Shown here: in pieces, positions 26,428 through 34,614 of the stretch
Numbering within the stretch: position 1 is the stretch's first letter
Layout of the letters: each line of letters opens with the position of its first letter
Source: JAPULR01 sp963665075
GTDB taxonomy: Bacteria > Chloroflexota > Dehalococcoidia > Lucifugimonadales > GCA-2712585
Direction of reading: 5' to 3'
DNA length: 64,000 bases
Assembly: GCA_963665075.1 (NCBI GenBank)
Contig: OY762063.1
Span: 1,612,001 to 1,676,000, forward strand
Notes under the pieces: generated by a model
Told to the model about the DNA's origin: nothing
What the model saw: only the letters and a program-made list of their open reading frames with translations
Databases searched by the model: none
Program-made: the position numbers and the translations under genes

Positions 26428-26945
26428 CATCAAGGGAGAAGCTGGATTCCGGCTTTCGCCGGAATGACGGAGGCTGGTAAGGGAAGGAGCGTTCAGGACA
26501 AGCGAGTGTGGGGGACGGGATGGGCGGTGAAAGTGATTCCGGAGGCGCCCGGAGGGACGGATTTGGCGGGGCACGGCGAGGTTTGAGGGACGGCTGATTT
26601 GTTTTTTAGATCTCGTGGGTGGGAGCGATTCGTTAGGAAAATCCAATTCGTACCTAAAATGATTCGTTTCAGGCACGATATTCGTTTCAAAAAATTTTCT
26701 GCTGGCGAAGTTAGATCTATTCATGGTTGTCGGCAGATGCATCGGGATTGATTTTTGTGGGTTTGGGAAAGCCACGCGGGGGTTTTGGGGGTGGGTTTCA
26801 GGGTTGTTGAGGAGTTTATTTATTTTGTTGTATAAGTGTTCTATTTCCTTCATAGAGGGATGGTAGCAGAGGTTGGGGGTTGATGGCAAGGGGAAGTTGT
26901 CAGTTTTGGGGTAAGGGATGAGAAGGGAGGGATTGCGGGCTTGCG
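26428..26945. other. Non-coding region with four phased ATTCGT motifs
   Basis: About 500 bp without a credible gene; base composition turns AT-rich from 26590 to 26720. ATTCGT occurs at 26628, 26646, 26662 and 26680, spaced 18, 16 and 18 bp, and the last two are extended to ATTCGTTTCA. This could be a binding array or chance. Further on there is only G/T-rich sequence before the next promoter. Confidence 0.45.
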
Positions 26946-26974
26946 TTGACCTACATCGCTTGGCTAGGCATAAT
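26946..26974 (+). promoter_or_regulatory. Sigma70-type promoter for the sterol-reductase-like gene
   Basis: -35 TTGACC (26946-26951), 17-bp spacer, -10 CATAAT (26969-26974); each hexamer is one base from consensus. The start codon at 27007 lies 32 bp downstream, with AGGGGG before it. Confidence 0.65.
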
Positions 26975-27006
26975 GGCAGTGTCAGTGAATAAGGGGGTAT
27001 TGCGGC

Positions 27007-28152
27007 ATGATTGATTGGCTTGGCATCGAGCACCTCGTAGAGCTTTCCGGCATGGAAGCCGTGGCGGGTTTCTTCACGCCGCTTGCCGTCTTCGCCGCGT
27101 TCTTCCTGGCGCAGGTAATCCTGCCGGGCTGGCGCTTTCCCGGCTACGTCATCGACGATAAGACGGGCAAGCCGCGCAATTACCGTCTCAACGGACTGCT
27201 GGTTTTCGCCGTCGCAATAATCGTGTGGTATTTCGAGTTGACGGGGATGCCGCGGGACTGGTTCTACCGCTCCAGCCTCTATGCCGTGGCCGGCGGAACG
27301 GTCTGCGCCGTCATCTTCGCCTTCATCGCGGTGTTGAGCCAGCCGAAAAGGGAGGGAGAGAAGTTCATTGCGGAACTGTGGACGGGGCGGTCGAGGGAGT
27401 TCACCTTCTTCAACAGCCGGTTCGACGTGAAGATGTACCTGTACGTGGTCGGCGGGGCGATGCTGGCCCTGAACGCGCTTTCCGGCGCGGCGTACCACCA
27501 CGGGCTGTACGGCTTCACCTCCGAGGCCAACTGGGGCGTCTATATATACGCCGCGTTCTTCACCTTTTATATCACGGACTACTTCATCTTCGAACGGGTA
27601 CAGCTATACACCTACGACCTGATTCACGAAAGGCTCGGCTTCATGCTGCTATGGGGCGGACTGATCGTCTACGGGTGGCTGTACATCCTGCCGCTGTGGG
27701 GCATGGCCGCGCATCCGAACCCCGGATTCTCGACGGCGTGGACCTACGCATTGCTCATCGGGGCGTGTTCCGTGTTCTTCACGGGTTGGTTCATCAGCCG
27801 CGGCGCGAACATGCAGAAGTACGTGTTCAAGCGGTGGCCCGACCGGAAGTTCCTGGGGATAATCGCGCCGAAGTACATACAGGCGGGCGACCGGAAGATT
27901 CTGCACAGCGGATTCTGGGGCGTGGCCCGCCACTTCAACTACTTCGGGGAGGGTCTGTTCGGCCTCTCCGTCGCCCTCGTCTTCGGCTACTTCGGCAACC
28001 CGTGGGCGTGGACGTACATGCTCGCGATAGTCACCCTATTCACCTTCCGACAACGGGACGACGACGAGCATTGCGCGGAGAAGTACGGCCCGGAGAAGTG
28101 GGCGGAGTACAAGTCGAAGGTGAAGTACCGGATCTTCCCCGGCATCTACTAG
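27007..28152 (+). CDS. ERG4/ERG24-family membrane protein (sterol reductase-like)
   Basis: A 381-residue protein with about 9 hydrophobic helices. The C-terminal 90 residues are diagnostic: LHSGFWGVARHFNYFGEG, then FRQRDDDEHCAEKYGPEKWAEY and YRIFPGIY at the very end. These match the NADPH-binding and catalytic end of delta-14 and delta-24(28) sterol reductases (SGWWGVARHPNY, RDEHRCRKKYG, YRIxPxIY). Bacterial relatives exist, but their substrates are mostly unknown, and no other sterol or hopanoid gene is in the window. The more distant isoprenylcysteine methyltransferase-like group shares the fold and is the main alternative. Confidence 0.8.
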   Translation: MIDWLGIEHLVELSGMEAVAGFFTPLAVFAAFFLAQVILPGWRFPGYVIDDKTGKPRNYRLNGLLVFAVAIIVWYFELTGMPRDWFYRSSLYAVAGGTVCAVIFAFIAVLSQPKREGEKFIAELWTGRSREFTFFNSRFDVKMYLYVVGGAMLALNALSGAAYHHGLYGFTSEANWGVYIYAAFFTFYITDYFIFERVQLYTYDLIHERLGFMLLWGGLIVYGWLYILPLWGMAAHPNPGFSTAWTYALLIGACSVFFTGWFISRGANMQKYVFKRWPDRKFLGIIAPKYIQAGDRKILHSGFWGVARHFNYFGEGLFGLSVALVFGYFGNPWAWTYMLAIVTLFTFRQRDDDEHCAEKYGPEKWAEYKSKVKYRIFPGIY

Positions 28153-28228
28153 CAGCGCGCCGGGGGCAGCTTAGGCTAGACCGTCGCTTCGGCGCGACCG
28201 ACCGGCGAAGTTGGCGGCAACCCTTTCG

Positions 28229-28507
28229 CTAGACGGCGGTGTGGTGTTCGGTGCTGAGGTTGTGGCTGACGGCGTGGAGATTGGATTCTATCCGGGCCTT
28301 GCCGCTCAGCAGGAACTCCTTTTGGCGCGTGAAGGTGAGGGGCAACGCCTGGAGAATCTTGCGTCCCAGGTCGTACATCTCTTCCGGGCTGCCGTATAGC
28401 CGGAGTTCGTTCCCTGCTTCGTCCTGAATCTCCAGGTTGAAACCCTTGTCATAGTAGACGTTGCCGGACCGTCCTATGGTTGCTCTCTTGATTCTGCGTT
28501 CCGTCAT
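28229..28507 (-). CDS. Conserved-looking small hypothetical protein
   Basis: A 92-residue soluble protein (TERRIKRATIGRSGNVYYDKGF, then LEIQDEAGNELRLYGSPEEMYDLGRKILQAL). I do not recognise a family. A strong GAGGAGG lies before the ATG, and codon use resembles real genes, so I accept it. The pattern of a beta-rich first half and a helix ending in a basic-acidic tail gives no function. It is transcribed away from the ABC permease gene. Confidence 0.6.
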   Translation of the reverse strand: MTERRIKRATIGRSGNVYYDKGFNLEIQDEAGNELRLYGSPEEMYDLGRKILQALPLTFTRQKEFLLSGKARIESNLHAVSHNLSTEHHTAV

Positions 28508-28700
28508 GGCCGGCCTCCTCTACGCATCGCCTCAATGTGTATCAGGCAAACCCTATTCACTTGCGCTCTCGAAGGTCAATGAATGCGGATGCGGATTTTG
28601 CGGGAAAACTCCCGACGTCTGTCCAGAATGTTTCGCAGCAAGCAGTATGTTTGTACCAAAATTTGACAAGGACGGGGGACTTGTAGTAAACATAAAATAG
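28508..28700 (+). other. Possible fragment of a small Cys-rich (zinc-ribbon-like) protein
   Basis: An open frame ending at TAG 28698-28700 encodes ECGCGFCGKTPDVCPECF, a C-x-C-x2-C-x6-C-x2-C cluster, followed by FVPKFDKDGGLVVNIK. The tail looks like coding sequence, but there is no start codon with a ribosome site: the only upstream in-frame ATG (28506) overlaps the start of the opposite gene. It may be a remnant. Confidence 0.25.
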
Positions 28701-28839
28701 GGCGAGATACACCTCTGTCAATACAGCCCTCATTATCCGTTAAGCCTCTCGCCCGCCGCGCTTCTTGGCGCAGGATTCCGCCCTTTGAGATGCCCTCCGG
28801 GTGAGACCGCTACACCAATTTTCAAGCGAGGTGTTCGTG
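28701..28839. other. Upstream region of the orphan permease gene
   Basis: No gene, promoter or repeat that I can support. A GCGAGGTG sequence near 28826 is the likely ribosome site for the ATG at 28840. Confidence 0.35.
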
Positions 28840-29757
28840 ATGCAGAGATACTTGATTTTTCGAATAGCCCAATCTGTCGTGGCGCTCATCGGCGTCTCGA
28901 TGCTCGTCTTCGCTCTGACCCGCATAAGCGGCAACGTGCTGGACATCATGCTTCCAGAGGACGCCACTGCCGTTGACTACGCCAGAATCAGCGAGGCGTG
29001 GGGTCTCGACAAGCCGATGGTCGTCCAGTACGGGATCTATGTGAAGAACATACTGAACGGCGACTGGGGCGAGTCGTGGAAATGGGGCACCGGCGCCCTT
29101 GAGATAGTGCTGAACAAGTTCCCGGCGACGCTCCAGCTGGCGTCCTTCACCCTGGCGGTCAGCACCGCCCTGGGAATAGCTATGGGCATACTTGTGGCTA
29201 CCAAGAAGGACACCGCCTTCGACTATGGGGGGAAGGTGCTCGGCCTGCTCGGCCAATCGCTGCCGAGCTTCTGGCTGGGCATCGTGCTCATGTGGGTGTT
29301 CGCCGTGCTGCTCGGCTGGCTGCCCACATCGGGTAGGGGAGGCATTCTCCACATGATAATGCCGGCCATCACCCTGGGCTGGTTCAACGTGGCGGCACTC
29401 ATGCGTCTCACCCGCTCGGCGATGCTGGAGGTGCTGGACAGCGAGTACGTGAAGCTGGCCCGCATCAAGGGCTTGCAGGAGTGGAAGGTGGTGTGGAAGC
29501 ACTGCCTGCGGAACGCGGCCATCGCGCCCCTGACCTACTTCGGACTGGTGGCGGGGTTCCTGCTGACGGGTTCGGTGGTGACGGAGACGGTGTTCGCGTG
29601 GCCTGGGACGGGGTTGCTGGCTGTGGAGGCGATTCAGGCCAGAGACTACCAAGTGGTGCAGGCGGTGGTGCTGTTCATGGCGGGCATCTTTATCGTGTCC
29701 AACCTGGTCGTGGACGTGCTCTACGCGTACCTGGACCCACGGATTCGCTACAACTAG
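28840..29757 (+). CDS. DppB-type peptide/nickel ABC transporter permease, orphan
   Basis: A 305-residue permease: FRIAQSVVALIGVSMLVFALTR forms the first helix (near residues 6-27), then WGLDKPMVVQYGIYVKNILNGDWGES is the DppB-type loop. The coupling loop is EYVKLARIKGLQEWKVVWKHCLRNAA (EAA motif region), and the last helix ends DVLYAYLDPRIRYN. In complete systems it pairs with a DppC permease, two ATPases and a binding protein; none is adjacent. It is complete and intact, so it may depend on parts encoded elsewhere. Confidence 0.9.
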   Translation: MQRYLIFRIAQSVVALIGVSMLVFALTRISGNVLDIMLPEDATAVDYARISEAWGLDKPMVVQYGIYVKNILNGDWGESWKWGTGALEIVLNKFPATLQLASFTLAVSTALGIAMGILVATKKDTAFDYGGKVLGLLGQSLPSFWLGIVLMWVFAVLLGWLPTSGRGGILHMIMPAITLGWFNVAALMRLTRSAMLEVLDSEYVKLARIKGLQEWKVVWKHCLRNAAIAPLTYFGLVAGFLLTGSVVTETVFAWPGTGLLAVEAIQARDYQVVQAVVLFMAGIFIVSNLVVDVLYAYLDPRIRYN

Positions 29758-29887
29758 AGGCGCGTCGGAGTTTCGACGAAGATATTGACCTCCCTCGCCG
29801 CCGAATCTAGAATTGTTGCAGAGCCAACGCGGGGCGCGTCGTATACCGAGGCGCGCCCATGCGACGGCAGACGAGGAGGAGGCGCGC

Positions 29888-31009
29888 ATGAGCAGGTCAG
29901 ACATCGAGAAGCGCATCCATACGGTTCGCTCCGAGTTCAAGCTGCTCAGTCCCTTCGCGGCCGGCTACCCGGTCAACCAGGATTTCGACTACTCTGAGCT
30001 GTATCCGCTGCTGGCATACTGCGCCAACAACGTGGGCGACCCTTTCGCCTACTCCCGCTACCAGTCCAACACCCATGAGACGGAACGGGAGGTGGTGCAT
30101 CACGTGGCGGAGCTGGCGCGGCTGCCCGCGGAGGAGGCTTGGGGGTACGTCACTTCCGGCGGCACCGAGGGCAACATGTATGGCATCTACGTGGGCCGGG
30201 AGATGCTGGGAGACCCCGTGGCCTACTTCTCCGAGGACACGCACTACTCCGTCCGCAAGATTCTGCACGTGCTGAAGGTGCGAAACTTCATGATTCGCAG
30301 CCTGGACAACGGCGAGATCGACTACGAAGACCTGCGCCAGTCCATTCTCAGCAACGGCGATTCCCCGGCGCTTATCATCGCCAACATAGGCACCACGATG
30401 AAGGGCGCCGTGGACGACCTGGACCGCATTCGCGCGATCATCGACGAGACGGCGCCGCCCGGCGCGTACATCCACGCCGACGCAGCCCTGCACGGAATGA
30501 TTCTGCCCTTCGTCGACGACCCGCAGCCCTTTGGCTTTGATAGCGGAATAGACAGCTTCGCGGTCTCGGGGCACAAGATGATTGGCTCGCCGCTTCCTTG
30601 CGGGGTGGTTCTGACGAAGAAGGAGTACACCGCGCGGATAGGCCGCGCCGTGGAGTACGTGGGGGTGCTGGACACGACGCTGTCGGGGTCGCGCAGCGCC
30701 TTCGCGCCGATGCTGATCTGGTACGGGCTGACCAAGCACGGCGTCGAGGGATTCCGGGGGATGGTGGCGGGGATGATGGACGTAGCCGAGTACGCCGTGG
30801 GGCGGTTCAACGAAAACGGCATTGCCGCATGGCGCACCAAAAACAGCCCGATTGTGGTCTTCCCCCGCCCTTCGCCCTACGTGCTGTTCAACTGGCAGCT
30901 GGCGCCGTTGGGGGACATCGCCCACCTGGTCGCCATGCCTCACGTGACGCGGGAAATCATCGACCAGGTGGTGGCGGACTGCCTGGAATGGTCGCCGGTG
31001 CAGGAATGA
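29888..31009 (+). CDS. PLP-dependent histidine decarboxylase-like enzyme
   Basis: A 373-residue type I-fold decarboxylase. Landmarks are VTSGGTEGNMYGIY (89-102, phosphate binding), EDTHYSVRK with H119 stacking on PLP, HADAALHG with D198, and SGHKMIGSPLPCG with the Schiff-base K230. Length and motifs match bacterial PLP-type histidine decarboxylases and plant serine decarboxylases, so histamine or ethanolamine could be the product. A GAGGAGG precedes the ATG at 29888; the longer frame upstream is not used. The downstream double-ACT gene overlaps its stop (ATGA), suggesting amino-acid-responsive control. Confidence 0.85.
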   Translation: MSRSDIEKRIHTVRSEFKLLSPFAAGYPVNQDFDYSELYPLLAYCANNVGDPFAYSRYQSNTHETEREVVHHVAELARLPAEEAWGYVTSGGTEGNMYGIYVGREMLGDPVAYFSEDTHYSVRKILHVLKVRNFMIRSLDNGEIDYEDLRQSILSNGDSPALIIANIGTTMKGAVDDLDRIRAIIDETAPPGAYIHADAALHGMILPFVDDPQPFGFDSGIDSFAVSGHKMIGSPLPCGVVLTKKEYTARIGRAVEYVGVLDTTLSGSRSAFAPMLIWYGLTKHGVEGFRGMVAGMMDVAEYAVGRFNENGIAAWRTKNSPIVVFPRPSPYVLFNWQLAPLGDIAHLVAMPHVTREIIDQVVADCLEWSPVQE

Positions 31010-31428
31010 ACGAGAGGAATCACGACAACGAGGCGCGACGTCGGGTCATCGTCTTCGTGGAAGACGAGCCTGGGGCGTTGGCGCAGGTGACGGAGGCGTT
31101 GGGGAAGGCCGGCGTGAACATCGAGGATATAGACGGACGCCAAGCGGGGGAGTTCGGCGTCATTTCGCTGCACACCAGCGACGACGACGCGGCTTTGCTG
31201 GCGTTGCTTGAGGCAAACTTGCGGGCCGTCACCTCGGAGGCCGTGGTGTTTCGGCTGGATGACAAGCCGGGGGCGTTGGCGTCGGTGGCGCGGCTGTTTG
31301 GCGAACACAAGCTCAACGTGCGGACGATTCATATTTTGCACCGGCGAGGGGGGCACGCCATCGTGGCGGTTACTACGGACGATGACGATCTGGCCCGTTC
31401 GTTAATCGGCGACGATTCGCTGCTGTAG
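31006..31428 (+). CDS. Double ACT-domain protein
   Basis: A 140-residue protein formed by two ACT domains: RRRVIVFVEDEPGALAQVTEAL with GVNIEDIDG, then VVFRLDDKPGALASVARLF with LNVRTIHI. The PGAL segments and following helix are the ACT signature, and the two domains resemble those of amino-acid-binding regulators without an enzyme domain. It starts in the stop codon of the decarboxylase gene, so the two are probably made together. The likely role is to bind an amino acid and adjust the decarboxylase; this is inferred. Confidence 0.85.
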   Translation: MNERNHDNEARRRVIVFVEDEPGALAQVTEALGKAGVNIEDIDGRQAGEFGVISLHTSDDDAALLALLEANLRAVTSEAVVFRLDDKPGALASVARLFGEHKLNVRTIHILHRRGGHAIVAVTTDDDDLARSLIGDDSLL

Positions 31429-31546
31429 GCCCGCGGGGATTCCGGGTTGCGACGGGGAGGGCCGCTCGACCCTTCGACAGACTCAGGGTGAGCGGGGTGG
31501 TCAGAAGCAGGATTAACCCTCGGAAACGGAGTACTATGTAGAACCG

Positions 31547-33949
31547 TCAGTTGCCGAAGTCGAAGGCGTCCAGGGCGCAGCCGGTGTCGTAGCCTCCCGG
31601 CGGGAACCAGATTGGGATGCACCAGGGAATGTAGTCGGCAATCTTGCCGCCGGACACGGACACGTCGTAGCTGCCGTCGGCGTTCTTAGACACGCTGACG
31701 GTCAGGCCGCCGCCTACGCTTCTGGACTCGCCGTCGGCGATGACGGAGAAATCGTCGTTGCCGTAGCCCACGTCGGATTCGTAGTCGGGGTTGTCGGAAT
31801 TGTAGAGGGCGGGGCCGGTTCGCGCGTTGATGCCCGTGCCGTTGGTCTGGTCGTAGCGGCTCACCATCACGCCTTCGTATCGGAGGGGTCTCTTTCCGCC
31901 CGGACTCGCAGGATCGTAGACCACGTCGTAGGCGTCGCGATAGACGGCGTTCCGTTCGTCCAACACCTCCAGGGTGGTGAAGGCGCCGGGCCTGCCGGAG
32001 TGGATGACGAGGAACTGGTTGCCGCTCTGGAAGGGCTTGGCGAGGGTGTAGGTTGCTTCGTCAGTGAGATGGAGGGCGACGTCTTCCGGGTCAATCCAGC
32101 CGGCGGCGTAGCGGTTTATGGCGAGGGTGGCGGGCATGTCCTGATGCCAGCCGGCGGGCCTGGCGGGGGTGAGTTCGGACATGAAGTCGTGGCGGTTGCT
32201 GTAGAAGTTGGGGCGCTTGTAGGACGCGTTGGCGTCCGGCTTCCAGGGAAGCTCGACGTAGGAGTGGGGCCATAACATCCAAGAATGGCCTATTTCGTGT
32301 ATCAGGGTGGGCATTACGGCGTGCTTCACGGCGACGAGTCCGAAGTCGGCATAGCCGTTCCACGCGGAGCCGCTGGAGAAGCCTTGCACGTCGTTCAGGA
32401 TGAGGCGGTTCAGGGCGCCGGGCATCCCCCACCGGCAGCCGGGCGCGTCCGGATTGTCCGGGTCGCATCCCACAATCCCGATGAGGGCGAGCCACTGATT
32501 CTCCACCTCCTGCGGGGTCGCGCCGCCGCTGGCCTGAAAGTCATGGCCGGGGACGAAGGTCATTTGCAGCTTGCCGCCGGAGATCTTGCGGAAGTACGCG
32601 GCTACGTTGTCGTTGAGGGCGGCGACGGCTTCGTCCATGCTCATCTCTACGCGGGCGCCGTCGTCGTTGGGCCAATCGGAGGCGTTGACGGGCACCCGGG
32701 CGATGTCCACTGCAATCTCCAGATTGCCGAGGGTGTAGTAGGCGGGGTCTGCGGGGATGTCCAGGTGGGTGCGTTCGGGATACCTGCTCATGAAGGTGCA
32801 GCCCTCGAATCCCATGAGGCCGTAGCGGACGTAGCTGCCGTTGCCGAAGTAGCGGATGAGGGAGAGGGGATCCTGGCCTCCCAGGTCGGGCAATCCTGCG
32901 GCGGTCCAGGGGGAGTTGGGATTGGCGGGCGGGTCGCAATCGTAGGGGTTCGAGTCGCGCCACCAGGGTTTGGGGTCGGCCAGCCACTCGTGGTCGTTCC
33001 AGGATTCGTAATTCTGAGGCGGCGGCGGGACGTAGACGGGAGTGGGGGTGATGGTGGGGTTGGCTGCCTGGTCGGCGGATGCCTTGGCCGCGGCCTGTCT
33101 TGCGGCTTCGTCGGCGGCGGCTTGAGCTTTGGCGGCGGCAAGGGATCTGTGCTCGGCCACGGCGTTGGCGGCGTCTACGGCTGTCTGGGTGTTCACCTTG
33201 GGGAAGCCGACGGGGTTGTTCAGCACCCTATCCAAGGCCGAGGCAAGGGCGCCGGCGTCGACGTCGGTCATGGAGACGGCTTGGGCTACGGCTCCCTCCC
33301 GGTCAAGAGGGGAGTTAATGATGTATTCCAGGGCCAGAGTCACGGCGTTAGCTATGGCGTCGGACATATCTCCGGCGGATGGGTCGGCGGGGACGGGGGT
33401 GGGCAAGCCGCCGAGGACTTCGTCCATCGCCCTGGCGACGGCGGATGGGTCGGCGCCGGTGGCGGAGACGGCGTGGGCTATGGCGCCCTGCAGGTCGTCG
33501 CGAAAGCGTCCGTTGAAGTACTCGTCCACAGCAATGGAAACGGCCTCGGAGAGGGACACGGCGGCGGCGTTGATTCTGTCCATTTCCGCCTGTTGTTCAG
33601 CAGAGGGGGTAGAAGCAGGAGCGGGCGTGGAAGTGGCGTCGGGGGTGGGAGTGGAACCGGGTTCGCGCTCGGCCAGAACCGCGGCGACGGCCTCAGCGAC
33701 GGCGGCGGCTATGGCGTCGTCACGCTCTTCGAGGGTGGGAGTAGGGTCGGGGGCAGGGGTGGGAGCGGAATCGGCTTCGGAATCGGCCAGGGCCGCGGCG
33801 ACGGCCTCAGCCACTATGGCGTCGATGTCCTCGGAAGTCGGCTCAGGCGTTGGGTCGCCGCCGCCGCAGGCCAGGGAGAGGGCGAGCAGGAGCGTGGCGG
33901 CGACGAAGGCGGTCAGAAGTTTCCTGACGGCAAGCGTTATCGGCTGCAA
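31547..33949 (-). CDS. Secreted lipoprotein with metalloprotease-like domain
   Basis: 800 residues. The signal peptide ends in a lipobox LALSLAC (C28). Residues 30-300 are Ala/Asp-rich with two imperfect repeats: AIAHAVSATGADPSAVARAM and AVAQAVSMTDVDAGALASAL, each followed by a short Pro or Asn segment. A Pro-rich linker (NPTITPTPVYVPPPPQ) leads to a globular part with HEIGHSW, giving zinc ligands H551 and H555 and catalytic E552. The fold around it resembles M6-like immune-inhibitor proteases, though I cannot place it firmly. It is probably anchored at the outer face of the membrane and cleaves extracellular proteins. It has no visible operon partner. Confidence 0.75.
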   Translation of the reverse strand: MQPITLAVRKLLTAFVAATLLLALSLACGGGDPTPEPTSEDIDAIVAEAVAAALADSEADSAPTPAPDPTPTLEERDDAIAAAVAEAVAAVLAEREPGSTPTPDATSTPAPASTPSAEQQAEMDRINAAAVSLSEAVSIAVDEYFNGRFRDDLQGAIAHAVSATGADPSAVARAMDEVLGGLPTPVPADPSAGDMSDAIANAVTLALEYIINSPLDREGAVAQAVSMTDVDAGALASALDRVLNNPVGFPKVNTQTAVDAANAVAEHRSLAAAKAQAAADEAARQAAAKASADQAANPTITPTPVYVPPPPQNYESWNDHEWLADPKPWWRDSNPYDCDPPANPNSPWTAAGLPDLGGQDPLSLIRYFGNGSYVRYGLMGFEGCTFMSRYPERTHLDIPADPAYYTLGNLEIAVDIARVPVNASDWPNDDGARVEMSMDEAVAALNDNVAAYFRKISGGKLQMTFVPGHDFQASGGATPQEVENQWLALIGIVGCDPDNPDAPGCRWGMPGALNRLILNDVQGFSSGSAWNGYADFGLVAVKHAVMPTLIHEIGHSWMLWPHSYVELPWKPDANASYKRPNFYSNRHDFMSELTPARPAGWHQDMPATLAINRYAAGWIDPEDVALHLTDEATYTLAKPFQSGNQFLVIHSGRPGAFTTLEVLDERNAVYRDAYDVVYDPASPGGKRPLRYEGVMVSRYDQTNGTGINARTGPALYNSDNPDYESDVGYGNDDFSVIADGESRSVGGGLTVSVSKNADGSYDVSVSGGKIADYIPWCIPIWFPPGGYDTGCALDAFDFGN

Positions 33950-34276
33950 GTCTATTCCTCTTCATCAATCCCAAACGCGAAGATTTAGCAAATTATATCA
34001 GGGATTGAGGCGGGGCTGATATGGGGGTATGCCACAGACGGACTGGTTCCGCCGACGGTTGCCGCAAGTGGGCCTAAGTGGAAGGTAGATGGCACTGTCT
34101 TCGAAATGTGGCTGGATGGGCTGTGAGCCTCAGGACCACCGGCATGACCGAGGGTCCAAGCCTCTCTTCGGGTGGGCAAATGTGTCCTGCACCGCAAACT
34201 TTTGGCTGGCAGTTCGCTATATTCACTCCTGCAAATGGCTGGGGATGTGGTTCCCGTCAGCCTGGGGAATCTCCCC
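33950..34276. other. Divergent spacer upstream of the ArsR-family gene
   Basis: No credible gene. An open frame runs through to the ArsR gene but its codon use is poor and it lacks a ribosome site; it is read as non-coding. The far end carries the ArsR operator-promoter listed next. Confidence 0.5.
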
Positions 34277-34306
34277 TTGACACGCAACTCTGTAGTTGCG
34301 TATTCT
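34277..34306 (+). promoter_or_regulatory. ArsR operator-promoter with palindrome between -35 and -10
   Basis: -35 TTGACA (34277-34282), an 18-bp spacer, and -10 TATTCT (34301-34306). The spacer is the perfect inverted repeat CGCAACT-CTGT-AGTTGCG (34283-34300), a likely site for the ArsR-family protein encoded just downstream. The start codon is only 8 bp beyond the -10, so the transcript may be leaderless. Confidence 0.7.
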
Positions 34307-34314
34307 ATGCGTAC

Positions 34315-34587
34315 ATGCACAAAGACCTAGTCTTCAGGGCTCTCGCGGACCCAACACGGAGGTTGATGCTGGACGAGCTCTCTGAGCGCAAGGAGCAGAC
34401 GCTCTACGAGCTCACGGCGCGCCTGATCATGCGACACAAAGTCGCCATCTCCCGACAGGCCCTGGCCAAGCATATTGATGTCTTGGAAAAAGCGGGGATC
34501 GTAAGCTCAGAGAAGCGCGGCAAGTATCGGATGCTTGTCTTCAACGATGAACCCCTCAGGACTGTTATGGATCGATGGCTCAAGTGA
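34315..34587 (+). CDS. ArsR-family winged-helix transcriptional regulator
   Basis: A 90-residue winged-helix repressor: VFRALADPTRRLMLDELSERK at the start and ISRQALAKHIDVLEKAGIVSSEKRGKYRM as recognition helix and wing. No metal-binding Cys box is present, so it is of the non-metal type often linked to SRPBCC or VOC genes. It probably represses its own promoter through the palindrome in the spacer. The VOC gene follows 27 bp downstream in the same unit. Confidence 0.88.
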   Translation: MHKDLVFRALADPTRRLMLDELSERKEQTLYELTARLIMRHKVAISRQALAKHIDVLEKAGIVSSEKRGKYRMLVFNDEPLRTVMDRWLK

Positions 34588-34614
34588 CACCGTAAAAGGA
34601 AAAGGAGGCCGGAT

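Noticed and set aside
26350..27501. Minus-strand frame spanning the repeat element and part of the sterol-reductase-like gene
   Set aside because: It runs through a non-coding repeat and antisense of a well-supported gene; no domain is seen.
32285..33988. Long plus-strand frame over the metalloprotease gene
   Set aside because: Gly/Val/Asp repeats mirror the Ala/Pro codons of the real gene on the other strand.
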